From assembly GCA_002633005.1 (NCBI GenBank), contig NMRA01000030.1:1599015-1663014 (forward strand): DNA of 64,000 nucleotides, written 5' to 3'. Position numbers and translations under genes: made by a program. Below are positions 56,801 through 64,000 of the stretch, one piece after another. Position 1 is the first letter of the stretch. Each line of letters opens with the position of its first letter. The DNA is from Phoronis australis (lineage: Eukaryota > Phoronida > Phoronidae). The notes under the pieces were generated by a model. That model was not told the DNA's origin. It made no database searches and saw nothing but the letters and a program-made list of their open reading frames with translations.

Positions 56801-59800
56801 ATTTAATAAGTAGAATTGATACTAAAATTGACATTTTTATTATTAAAGGAACTTGGGAGGGGTGAGAGGGGTGGGAGGGGCGGAAGGGCTCTTGCCCACT
56901 GCCGTGACCACCCTGTGTTCTTATGAGCTGTAAGTTTGGCATCCGTTTGTTTTGTTATAAACTTCAACCTGGAATACCAGAGAAATGGCAAAGAAAATTA
57001 TCATGTAAACACCAAATAGCGTAAAAATGTTTACATGTAAACGCTGCCAATACATGATTTCTGATTTTCTTTCTCAAGTTACATACCAAGCTGTTGAAAT
57101 ACATACTTTCCCAATTTTTTGAAAATTCCAGCTGAAGTGCTCACCTCTGGATTAAGCACTCACTCACCAAATTTCAGGCTAACCAATTTAATCAACCAGG
57201 GCCTGTGTCTGAATTTTTACGGTATACGTCGAGGAAACAAGAAAACACAGCCTGACATAAACTTGTTAATGACTCATACCATAACCATGGTGACATGCAT
57301 TTTTCTTAAACAGAAAATGATGAGGAGTGAAGTCATATTCAACAGCACAGAAAAGCTGAAGTGATGAACTGATTATACTAATTTGATTTCTTTCCAGCAA
57401 AACATGCTTGTGAATTTCTCCAGAATTACGTATTATGGAAACACATAACACTAATAGACTGAGAAAATCAGTTCGATACAGATACCGCCAAATTGATACT
57501 GATAACATTTTGTTTTTGTTTTCAAAAGAATGGTGGCATACTACACCAGAGGCAATGACAACAAATTGAACATGTGCTCTTGGCAAACTTGAGTTAGACT
57601 TCATACAGGGTTTGGTTCACTTCATGATTAACTGAATTCGGAAATAAACCATGAAAACATTATTAAGACGGCCACACTTTCTAGTTCCAAAGGTTTTGAT
57701 TAAGTTCGCTTTCCCGTTTGGGGAACTTCAGTTTACTGAATCTTAAAACTTCGCCAAAACTTTGCTTACCTCTCCCACTTAACAGCGATATCAAAGTTAT
57801 CAAGACAACAGACGGCGCAGTTCATTCGTACTCTCAAACGAATATTGAGTAGTGGGTTCGAGGCTTAACTGAAAATTTTTTGCCTGCCATTTACATGGGA
57901 GGCGTAGCACTGAAATAAGTGGAGGGGCTATAGCCCCCCCTACCCCCTACATGGTGCGCCGCCCATGTCTACAGGTGACGCAGCACTGAAAAAACTGGGG
58001 GCTATAGCCTCCTAGGGTGAGCTGCCCATGCATTTACGATTGTTTATGAAATGAACAGTGTCATTCTTCATTGTATATATGCTTTCTTATTTATTTAAGT
58101 CTGGCTATTGAGAGCACATGGGGTATGCTACAATAACAAAGAACGCATTTTGTGAGTCTCGCATGATCGTATATCATTGCCATGACCTCTACCGATAACT
58201 TCGTTATCGACTAAGCTTCGCTTTCTAAGTGTTCCCACTACACCGAAACTTCGGTAGTACCAAAGCTTCGCTTTTAAATCCTACTATTTTAAGCAAAGTT
58301 TCGCTTGCAGATTAACTACTTTCCGAAACTTCAGTAAAAGAAAAGGGACCTAAGGCTCCAAGTGACTATTTGACAACTGCAGCCTTGAATTTTGCAACAC
58401 TTCTGGAGTGAACTATTTGAACAATTCCCAGTTGGAAGCATTAATAATACAACTACTCGGTATGGTAAGAGCAACTTCTGTTTGATCCCACTTTTGGTGG
58501 CAGAGTTAATAGAGACAAAACAAAATGTTTCTTTCACTGACATTTAGCTCATTCTGTGCTCTGCACCAAAGGAACAATTCTGCAAAATTTCATGAACACA
58601 CATCAAGGGGTTTTGGAGATACAGCAGTTGACACCAGGAGGATGTGAGCACGTAAAAATGTTGCGAAAATGCACTCACTCCAAATCACTCTCTAATTTAC
58701 AGCAAAACAGTAAGGCATTGCATGTGTGCACATAAATTACATAGCAAATCTCAATATGTCTATTGGCATCTGCAAAACAAATCACACTTTTGTCCATTCA
58801 TCCAACTGACACTTATAAATCTAGGCTCAACAAAAAGCAAAGCATAAAAAGTCATTCTACAGCCTCCAGTAAAGGCATAGCAACCAGACAAATAAATCAC
58901 TATCTGTCAGCTTCATCATGACTTTGTTATTTAAACAATAAGTTGGTAAATAAGTCACCAGCTCCACAGCCAGCTGGAGCCCAGTGATAAGAGAAAACAA
59001 AAACAGTTCTGTTTAGCCAATTTGCAGGCAGCAAGGTCAGCATTTAGAGTAATTGCACCTCTCAACCAGCAGGAGGGCATGCATTGACGTTAGGCTACTT
59101 CATTTAGAAACAGGACATAGTCAACAGACATTTTTGGGTGGCTTATGATTAATGATGCAGTCCACACAACCACTTATCATATAAGTTACCCCAACTGTAA
59201 GTTATCACTATGTTGGTGACTAGTGTGGACATGTGGACGCCATTCACACTTGACCCATCTACAACACCTAAGCCCACCTTATCCTAGGGTAACATTGTCT
59301 ATGGTAACTTGCTAATACATGCAAGTCACGGTGTAGACACAAACCTGTAGCCAAAGCAAAATTAACACACCTGTGGATTTGAACAATTACAATTCATACA
59401 GGTACCTAATCAGTTTCTGCCATGTTTGTCGCAAGACGTAGGACATGTAGTGTGGACGTTCCGCTTACTAGGGACAAGTTGTTCCAGGTAACTCATAGTG
59501 TGGACGTGATTTTTCTGTCACTCATTTCTTTCATGCAAGTACTTTATGGTGTTAAAACAACACTAAGTCAAGTTTACTGGAGAATTCAAACGATCCATCT
59601 ATTTGTTAAAAATCAGCTGAATTTCGAGATCAAATTTTCCCAGTAATGTTAAAATTAATTGGTTTATGCTTTCTAGCTGGTTACTGGGTTTTGCCAATCG
59701 AAAAAAATGTAGATCAAGACTTAAAACAGTGGAGTGCCTTAGTTTCAATTATCACACAGACAACCATATGATAGTGAAATATACTGAGCACTGAGGATAA

Positions 59801-62800
59801 AAACCAAGTCGACCAATCTCCGTAGATGACAAAAATTTTATTTCGTCTTCACCAACCAGGCCATTCATGACCAAGAAAATTTGATCAGGGCTCGACATAA
59901 CGAGCTGCAGGTCGCATTTGCGACCTGAAATTTGGAAATGCGAGCTGAGATTTTTGTCAGCTCGTATAAAGTCGCAAAATGCGACCTGGAATTTCCAACG
60001 AATGCGAGCTGAGTTTTTACACTTCTCAACAGATACCCGGCCAATACGAATCAGCTCTTGTTAATCCGACCGTTATTTGGTTGTTGCCAAATACAAGTTC
60101 AAAAGAACACTAACCGAGAACAGTCCTCCCGATGACTTGTAAGCAAGTCGCGTGAACATGGGATATGCAGAATCGATCTTTGACGCGTTTCATTGGCTAA
60201 CACTTTCGGCCACTTTTGTAAATTCCCGGATTCGCCGAAGNCAAACCTGTAGCCAAAGCAAAATTAACACACAATTCATACAGGTACCTAATCAGTTTCT
60301 GCCATGTTTGTCGCAAGACGTAGGACATGTAGTGTGGACGTTCCGCTTACTAGGGACAAGTTGTTCCAGGTAACTCATAGTGTGGACGTGATTTTTCTGT
60401 CACTCATTTCTTTCATGCTAATTACTTTATTTTGTTAAAACAACACTAAGTCAAGTTTACTGGAGACTTCAAACGATCCATCTATTTGTTAAAAATCAGC
60501 TGAATTTCAAGATCAAATTTTCCCAGTAATATTAAAATTAATTGGTTTATGCTTTCTAGCTGGTTACTGGGTTTTGCCAGTCGAAAAAATGTAGATCAAG
60601 ACTCAAAACAGTGGAGTGCCTTATTTTCAATTATCACACAGACAACCATATGATAGTGTAATATACTGAGCACTGAGGCTAAAAACCAAGTCGACCAATC
60701 TCCGTAGATGACAAAAATTTTATTTGGTCTTCACCAACCAGGCCATTCATGACCAAGAAAATTTGATGATAGGATTTTAGTGTTTTTGCTACTCTCGGCA
60801 GTCACCTGTTGAAATGAAACAGGGTTCAGACAGGTTGTCTATCAAAGGTTGGGGTACTAGATTACAGCGATAGGAGTCCCACATCTTAGATCATGTACAT
60901 ACTGAGGTACCAGGTTATAAAGCAGTCTTCAGGAGAAGAACCCGCACTTGACTCAAGGCTCTCGGGTCAGTTCTATACGAGGCCCCCGGCCCTCCCCCCC
61001 ACCTGTCACAAAAGAATTCAAAGCTATCAGGTCATCGCTTCATAAGGAGGCACCACATTTAAGTGATGTAACAAAGACCCACACTTGATTCAAAGCTCCT
61101 TAGCCCTGTCCTCATTATGAGGAACCAGCTTATAAAGGAAAGAGACCAGGACCTCCACACTAGCTTAAAAGCTTTTAGGTCATTTCCTCAAGGCACCAGA
61201 TTATAAAAGAGTAGGAAAAGGACCCCCACACTCAGGTCATGTCCTCATTTCAAAGGTTTTAGGTCATGTCCTTATAATGAGGAACCAGAAGCGTGTTCAA
61301 CAGAGTGAGAGCCCGCTAGTGTGTACTCGCGCACACAAGGAACAGCTACTGAACAGCTGTGAGCGCTCACTGTGCGATCCAGTATGGGGACTCTGAAGCA
61401 GATTGTGTTGAACGTCTTAGCTGATGAGCTTAACACTAACAGTCCTTCCTATGGCGTACTGAGCGATAAATATGATTAATCTTTGCCAATATTAATATCA
61501 GCAACCCAAGACAACAACCGTGAAGGCTTTGGAACGACAAGAATCGAAAATTACGTCGATGAAGCTGCCGTCCTTGCTACAGAGATCCACAATTTAAGTC
61601 GCACTTTCGGATGAGTCGGTCAACTTTTGAGGTTAGTATTCGTGTTGCAGAATCACAATGGGTTCATATGTTGCAGACGTGAAGCCTTCGCAGGACGCCA
61701 TCTTGGAAATCTAAGCGAACATGCTCTCGAGGTTGTTCTCGAGCGCTAACGTGAACACAGCTGTTCAGGTTGAGGGCACTCAAATCGCTCACGGGCGCTC
61801 ACTCTATTGGTTATATGTTATAGAGGAGTGGCATTATGGCATTATATATACTGCCACACTTGAATCAAAGCTCTCAGATCATGTCCCCATAATAAACAGA
61901 GAACGCATTCTGCCCCAGGTTATTACTCTTCTAGGAAAACAAAGGTCACCATTAAGACTTGTACTAAGTTTGGATAAAACAGAAAAAGTCAAATTAAAAT
62001 TTAATCTTCTAAAGAAAACATGTACTGCTTTGACCAAACAAACTGATACGTACCGGAAATGACGATGCACGTGTCACGTCCCCTGCGTTTCATACTTTTA
62101 TACGCTGAGTCAGCTAAGGCAAAAATGTGAGGAGGGCGCTCGTAGATCTCTCTTCCCCTATAGTCCTCAACATACTCCTTCCCATAGATGTTCAATGGGC
62201 GATATGGATTAACACTGACAACCACTTCACCAATGTATGTGTAGATGCGACCCTTTCCAAATCTGAAACCAATGTTGAAAGAAAGAACACTGCAGCAGTC
62301 GTGAACTCTCAATTCTTTGCAAGACAAGAGTCACATCTCATAAATCATCAGAAAGAAGACATTTTCTATTTACTGGAATAGCATACTTGCAATTCGTCAA
62401 ATATTTTCTAGTAGTGGCTTACAAGCAAATACGGTTTGATTAGTGATCTCTCACTGACACACTGACAGTGGTGTAAGCTGTATATGAGAAGATGTGCATC
62501 CTACAAAGATCGAGATAAGCTCCAGCAAGGTTGTCATGCTATGATGAAGACCCCTCAAAATCTTTGACCGCTAGGTTTGGACGTCAGGGGACTGGTTAGA
62601 CAACTGGTGCCACCGTCTCTGCTTTAGTAGAGACAGTGATGCTCCCATAGGGCCTTCACAAAGCGGAAGCTTTTCGGCGAATTATGCCTTAAACCGATGA
62701 CTGATTAAACCATCAAAATCACATTACTATACTGTATGTACCTTTTGCGCAAAGAGGAACACCTTAGGATGCCACATCAGTGTTTTTTTCGAGCAGTCCT

Positions 62801-63190
62801 TCGTTCAGTTGCCCAAATCAGCAACTGGCCGGTGCGCCGCCCATGAAAAAGTAGCCTAAAGATCAACAAACAGTCCGAAACGATGAAGATTTGAGTCATT
62901 GAGCAACTTTGGCACAAACAGTATTAATAAAGATAGTGATGATTCATTCAGGATCACATTATCAAAAAACACACACCCAGTCTCAGGCGAATAAAAAGGC
63001 CTAAGCCGCCGAGCACTGGAACCGGCTTCGAATATTTTACACGTCATGTACTGCATGCTAAGAGAGAATGAAACTGGGCGAGTAGCCATTACCTTAGTTC
63101 TAAGTTTTTCATAAATGAATCCAAATCGATTGTCTCTAGAAGGACAAAATCTCCAATTCCGAACTCGGGACCTTCGTGAATGCTCGCCAT
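29710..63190 (-). CDS. MYO1D: Unconventional myosin-Id (class I myosin), complete, 21 coding exons, 1003 aa
   Basis: All 21 exons join in phase to 3012 nt with stop (1003 aa; human MYO1D is 1006). Motor: P-loop GESGSGKT (103-110), switch [12 protein letters not shown] (155-165), switch II DIYGFE (385-390), DALAK (344-348) with Glu328 sixteen residues before it (TEDS position). Then [13 protein letters not shown] motifs around 703-740, and a basic TH1 tail to 1003 that should bind acidic lipids. Class I myosins are single-headed actin motors linking membrane and actin; the Myo1D/Myo31DF group sets left-right asymmetry in several animals. Similarity runs end to end from [19 protein letters not shown] to DGMVLVF, so the gene looks intact. 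Vertebrates also have MYO1G; an invertebrate gene could be the ancestor of both. Intron 2 is 14.1 kb. The duplicated part-exon at 31539-31613 is not needed. Confidence 0.96.
31054..31205 (-). CDS. MYO1D: Myosin exon 20 (TH1)
   Basis: Residues 904-954: [35 protein letters not shown]. Corresponds to LTGLSVSNG and IGELVGVLVN in MYO1D. Confidence 0.94.
31236..31992. repeat. 378-bp direct duplication around N at 31614
   Basis: 31236-31613 and 31615-31992 are almost identical, offset 379. The unit holds the 3' part of myosin exon 19 and part of intron 19. Exact placement at an N suggests two alleles of one locus joined by the assembler. Confidence 0.9.
31539..31613 (-). pseudogene. Partial second copy of myosin exon 19 (assembly join)
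   Basis: 75 bp matching the 3' part of exon 19, ending at the N (31614), within a 378-bp block (31236-31613) that repeats at 31615-31992 with only about two differences. It lacks an acceptor, so it cannot be spliced in as an exon; best read as an assembly duplicate. Confidence 0.85.
31918..32031 (-). CDS. MYO1D: Myosin exon 19 (TH1)
   Basis: Residues 866-903: [30 protein letters not shown]. The intact copy; a partial copy lies at 31539-31613. 114 bp, phase 0. Confidence 0.94.
33017..33118 (-). CDS. MYO1D: Myosin exon 18 (TH1)
   Basis: Residues 832-865: [20 protein letters not shown], then [12 protein letters not shown]. 102 bp, phase 0. Confidence 0.93.
33526..33670 (-). CDS. MYO1D: Myosin exon 17 (TH1 start)
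   Basis: Residues 783-831: [36 protein letters not shown]. Matches the MYO1D TH1 segment ending WEGNYL. Confidence 0.94.
34194..34417 (-). CDS. MYO1D: Myosin exon 16 (IQ motifs)
   Basis: Residues 709-783: [13 protein letters not shown] completes IQ1; [16 protein letters not shown] looks like IQ2; then [16 protein letters not shown] motifs bind calmodulin-type light chains. Confidence 0.95.
34933..35137 (-). CDS. MYO1D: Myosin exon 15 (converter)
   Basis: Residues 640-708: [38 protein letters not shown]. Encodes the converter and the start of the first IQ motif. Confidence 0.95.
36167..36333 (-). CDS. MYO1D: Myosin exon 14
   Basis: Residues 585-640: [39 protein letters not shown]. Holds the SH1-type helix and relay region ([17 protein letters not shown]). 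Confidence 0.96.
36754..36886 (-). CDS. MYO1D: Myosin exon 13
   Basis: Residues 540-584: [20 protein letters not shown], then [15 protein letters not shown]. Covers the actin-binding loop 2 region. Confidence 0.95.
37790..37935 (-). CDS. MYO1D: Myosin exon 12
   Basis: Residues 492-540: [35 protein letters not shown]. Part of the lower 50K actin-binding domain. Confidence 0.95.
38578..38637 (-). CDS. MYO1D: Myosin exon 11
   Basis: Residues 472-491: [20 protein letters not shown]. Only 60 bp, found by phase and by similarity to the MYO1D segment MFLEALNSKL. Confidence 0.92.
39330..41560. repeat. Higher-order tandem repeat array in myosin intron 10
   Basis: The phrase (c)aaatttcatgaaaatcc recurs in diverged form at about 39532, 39954, 40388, 40893 and 41344, a period of 420-500 bp. 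Each unit carries sub-motifs such as gccactag-gtggcaca and gagatacagcc. Related single units occur at 49020-49330 and 58550-58660. No coding potential. Confidence 0.75.
41943..42053 (-). CDS. MYO1D: Myosin exon 10
   Basis: Residues 435-471: [20 protein letters not shown], then [14 protein letters not shown]. 111 bp, phase 0. Confidence 0.96.
42590..43030. repeat. 38-bp minisatellite derived from exon 9 splice donor
   Basis: Units of 38 bp (for example at 42781, 42819, 42857, 42895, 42933, 42971, 43009) begin in diverged form near 42590 and run into exon 9. Each unit on the minus strand carries a version of GACTGGCAACATGTGAGTAC, that is the exon 9 end plus its donor. An N lies at 42557 in a C-run next to it. 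Confidence 0.93.
43006..43120 (-). CDS. MYO1D: Myosin exon 9
   Basis: Residues 396-434: [17 protein letters not shown] to [12 protein letters not shown]. Donor CAT|GTGAGTACT. The last bases and the donor are the first unit of a 38-bp tandem repeat that fills the start of intron 9. Confidence 0.96.
43793..43935 (-). CDS. MYO1D: Myosin exon 8 (switch II)
   Basis: Residues 349-396: [16 protein letters not shown], then [16 protein letters not shown]. The donor is AG|GTTCGA, a weak site lacking the usual purine at +3 and G at +5. Confidence 0.96.
44759..44965 (-). CDS. MYO1D: Myosin exon 7 (TEDS region)
   Basis: Residues 280-348: [22 protein letters not shown], ending KDALAK. The residue 16 before DALAK is Glu328, an acidic TEDS-site residue if counted by the usual rule, which would not need phosphorylation. 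Confidence 0.95.
45110..45172 (+). repeat. Polypurine (GA-rich) tract in intron 6
   Basis: About 60 bases almost only A and G on the plus strand (gagagagggagaggg and similar), a potential triplex-forming tract. Confidence 0.7.
45383..45502 (-). CDS. MYO1D: Myosin exon 6
   Basis: Residues 240-279: [20 protein letters not shown] to IVAAVIHL. 120 bp, phase 0. Confidence 0.94.
45854..46003 (-). CDS. MYO1D: Myosin exon 5
   Basis: Residues 190-239: [20 protein letters not shown] then a more variable stretch ending GGEPK. 150 bp, phase 0 at both ends. Confidence 0.95.
46380..46545 (-). CDS. MYO1D: Myosin exon 4 (switch I)
   Basis: Residues 134-189: [41 protein letters not shown]. Near-identical to vertebrate MYO1D. 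Confidence 0.97.
47842..47935 (-). CDS. MYO1D: Myosin exon 3 (P-loop)
   Basis: Residues 103-134: [12 protein letters not shown], then [10 protein letters not shown]. Carries the ATP-binding P-loop. Separated from exon 2 by 14.1 kb. Confidence 0.96.
51215..51300. mobile_element. 86-bp MITE flanked by TA
   Basis: Inverted ends ccatattcgccctaat and attagggcgaatacag, flanked by TA (51213-51214, 51301-51302). The TA duplication suggests a Tc1/mariner-type origin (inference). Confidence 0.8.
52561..54309. mobile_element. 1.75-kb non-autonomous DNA element with 24-bp TIRs, TA target
   Basis: Positions 52561-52584 and 54286-54309 are inverted copies with one mismatch (ccataaacgttcgggttaac at the left). 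TA flanks both ends. Just inside each end lie several diverged tandem units of the type cggttaaccgccca (52585-52760 and 54135-54285). No transposase seen inside. Confidence 0.85.
55234..55472. repeat. 16-bp minisatellite, about 15 copies
   Basis: Unit ggtacacgacactagt with variants (cac/cat, tagt/tatt). Lies in myosin intron 2. Confidence 0.95.
56855..56880 (+). other. G-quadruplex motif
   Basis: Plus-strand run GGGAGGGG, TGAGA, GGGG, T, GGGAGGGG meets the G3+N1-7 rule. It is on the strand opposite to the myosin transcript (template strand), in intron 2. Confidence 0.7.
57895..58032. repeat. gctatagccc / gcgccgcccatg dispersed repeat
   Basis: Two head-to-tail units with gcagcactgaaa, gggctatag and ccgcccatg. 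Related to 21706-21850. Confidence 0.65.
58190..58335. repeat. Array of short hairpins
   Basis: Successive small palindromes: cgataacttcgttatcg (7-bp stem), aagcttcgctt, accgaaacttcggt, aaagcttcgcttt, aagcaaagtttcgctt. Several share a central ttc loop. Confidence 0.6.
59340..60767. repeat. Direct duplication around N at 60241, probably two haplotypes
   Basis: 59340-59885 and 60242-60767 are about 95 percent identical; the second lacks 20 bases near its start. The stretch between (59886-60240), starting cagggctcgacataac with paired gtcgcatttgcgacc blocks, occurs only after copy 1. Confidence 0.85.
59886..60240. mobile_element. Putative short insertion (ctcgacataacg / gtcgcatttgcgacc element)
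   Basis: Present after copy 1 but absent after copy 2 of the flanking duplicate, so it behaves like an insertion present on one haplotype. It holds repeated gcgacct and gcgagctga blocks. Right end is lost at the N. Confidence 0.5.
60840..61900. repeat. Degenerate repeat array interrupted by a TIR element
   Basis: Units of roughly 80 bp containing accagnttataaag, gacccacacttgattcaaag and aggtcatgtcctc occur from 60840 to 61290 and again at about 61850-61900. The interruption is a separate element (61297-61814). Confidence 0.6.
61301..61814. mobile_element. About 500-bp element with 14-bp inverted ends
   Basis: Ends agagtgagagcccg and cgggcgctcactct are inverted copies with one mismatch. Inside are further small ORFs but no known domain. 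A target duplication was not clear. Confidence 0.55.
62054..62262 (-). CDS. MYO1D: Myosin exon 2
   Basis: Residues 33-103: [29 protein letters not shown] and DTCIVIS, ending one base into the first P-loop Gly. Donor gtacgt. Confidence 0.96.
63093..63190 (-). CDS. MYO1D: Myosin exon 1 (start codon)
   Basis: Residues 1-33. [10 protein letters not shown] then GDFVLLE matches the MYO1D N-terminus. The Met at 63190 is chosen by that match. Donor gtaatg; AG|A rebuilds an Arg with exon 2. Confidence 0.9.
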
Positions 63191-64000
63191 CTCGATGAAA
63201 ATGGGTTTGGCTAAAATTGGAATCTTCATTCAAAATCACAAGGAGTGGTTGCAGCGCCTTCTTTGGACCGATTGCCGAACCCTAAGCGCAGTAACTGTTT
63301 ATTTTATGTCGGCCTGAGGCACAGGTGGCAGTGGCCGATATAAAATGTGAAGCAATAACATACAAGAGACAAGACTATTATGTATATAGAGAGCAAATTA
63401 ACATACAAGACTTTTCAATCATCAAATGACAAAATTTGGCAGGCAAACCTTGGTAAAATGTGATAAAGGTTTCAAGATTTTGACATCTTACACTTTCAGG
63501 AAGCTTATTCCAACCATTGGCAACTGTAGTGAATGAAGGTTCGTGTGATATTTTAGCAAACCCGGAGACACGTACAGTTTTTTCACGTATTTTACAATAA
63601 GGCATTCCGACTATGGACTTAAGAGGAGTGGAGACTTAAGACAGCAGCATATGGAGAATGGTGAATGAACACAATTTCAACGCAAACTATTTCAATTTCC
63701 TCTTGAACAGTACATAAATGCCATGCATGGGAAGAGGATATGTTCAAACATATCTAAAAAAGTGCATAGTAAATCTTTACCCAAAGTTGGCGTCAGTATC
63801 TAACAAGCGGCACTAAAGTCGGGACACAGGTAAACGTTATTTGTTGCTTTTATTCAGTGGACTAATGACCAATATTGTATAATTAGTTAATGTTCACTAA
63901 ATAGCAGTGTCAGAGAATCATCAGTCATTATTTTTTATCTCAAAAGTATACGTTTTCGTTTAGCTAGGGCGTATGGCCGGCACTTTTAGAGCACAGTATC
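63191..64000 (-). promoter_or_regulatory. Upstream region of the myosin gene
   Basis: Should hold the 5' UTR and promoter of the minus-strand myosin. No TATA box or start site can be fixed by eye. A decayed LINE tail occupies 63380-63605. Confidence 0.4.
63380..63605 (-). pseudogene. Fragment of a LINE reverse-transcriptase C-terminal region
   Basis: A 75-codon frame reads ISHEPSFTTVANGWNKLPES, then VRCQNLETFITF. This fits the R.SF...A..WN.LP..VR...L..FK pattern at the end of many jockey/CR1-type LINE polyproteins. Too short to be functional; 190-415 bp upstream of the myosin start codon. Confidence 0.6.

Larger units (their letters stand above)
47936..62053 (-). other. Myosin intron 2 (14.1 kb, repeat-filled)
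   Basis: No exon of another gene recognised. Contents listed separately: short MITE 51215-51300, 1.75-kb element 52561-54309, 16-bp minisatellite 55234-55472, G-quadruplex motif 56855-56880, gctatagccc repeat 57895-58032, hairpin array 58190-58335, duplicated block 59340/60242, and a repeat array with insertion 60840-61900. The 124-codon ORF at 51733-52107 has no recognisable motif. Confidence 0.7.

Noticed and set aside
61380-61620. Two short frames that read like exon fragments (one begins MGTLKQIV; one reads [12 protein letters not shown], faintly like a cytochrome P450 segment)
   Set aside because: The similarity is weak, no P450 heme motif or flanking exons were found, and the region is inside a mobile element.

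Overview
The window is nuclear DNA from an animal. Genes are split by GT-AG introns (one GC-AG), introns are long and full of repeats, and coding density is low. The encoded proteins (a 1003-residue class I myosin of the MYO1D type, and membrane-anchored short-chain dehydrogenases) fit a bilaterian, plausibly a marine invertebrate. I cannot name the species from sequence alone. Single N bases at 24413, 31614, 42557 and 60241 mark assembly joins. Two of them (31614, 60241) sit exactly where a block of sequence is repeated, which suggests two haplotypes of a highly heterozygous individual placed end to end.

Region 1 (1-12.4 kb): two tandem minus-strand genes of the short-chain dehydrogenase/reductase (SDR) superfamily, of the retinol / 17-beta-hydroxysteroid dehydrogenase-like kind. 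SDR-A (141-2574; its last exon is off the left edge) and SDR-B (5361-12382; complete, four exons, 333 aa) share intron positions and phases, and exons 2 and 3 have identical lengths (259 and 155 bp). SDR-A uses a GC splice donor after exon 3. Exon 1 of SDR-B lies between long inverted copies of a foldback repeat.

Region 2 (12.4-29.7 kb): a graveyard of mobile DNA. It holds the foldback family, a broken LINE (15.5-17.8 kb), a decayed intronless minus-strand ORF (about 19.64-24.71 kb) of an unnamed repetitive protein family, interrupted by two elements with terminal inverted repeats and 5-bp target duplications, a cluster of heat-shock-element-like motifs, a decayed transposase fragment, and a 160-bp MITE. 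The last 3 kb before 29710 show no gene and may include the myosin 3' UTR.

Region 3 (29.7-63.2 kb): one complete minus-strand unconventional myosin-I gene. I reconstruct 21 coding exons, 3012 nt including stop, in phase throughout, giving 1003 aa. Order: motor domain with P-loop, switch I and switch II, then IQ motifs, then a TH1 lipid-binding tail. It aligns along its whole length with MYO1D (1006 aa in human; Drosophila relative Myo31DF), a family tied to left-right asymmetry in animals. Intron 2 is 14.1 kb. Introns carry minisatellites, MITEs and a higher-order tandem array. One 38-bp minisatellite is built from the exon 9 splice-donor junction itself.

The SDR genes and the myosin have no evident functional link. 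The clearest unusual signals are the splice-donor minisatellite, the frame-preserving nested insertions in the decayed ORF, the foldback elements around SDR-B exon 1, and the GC donor in SDR-A.
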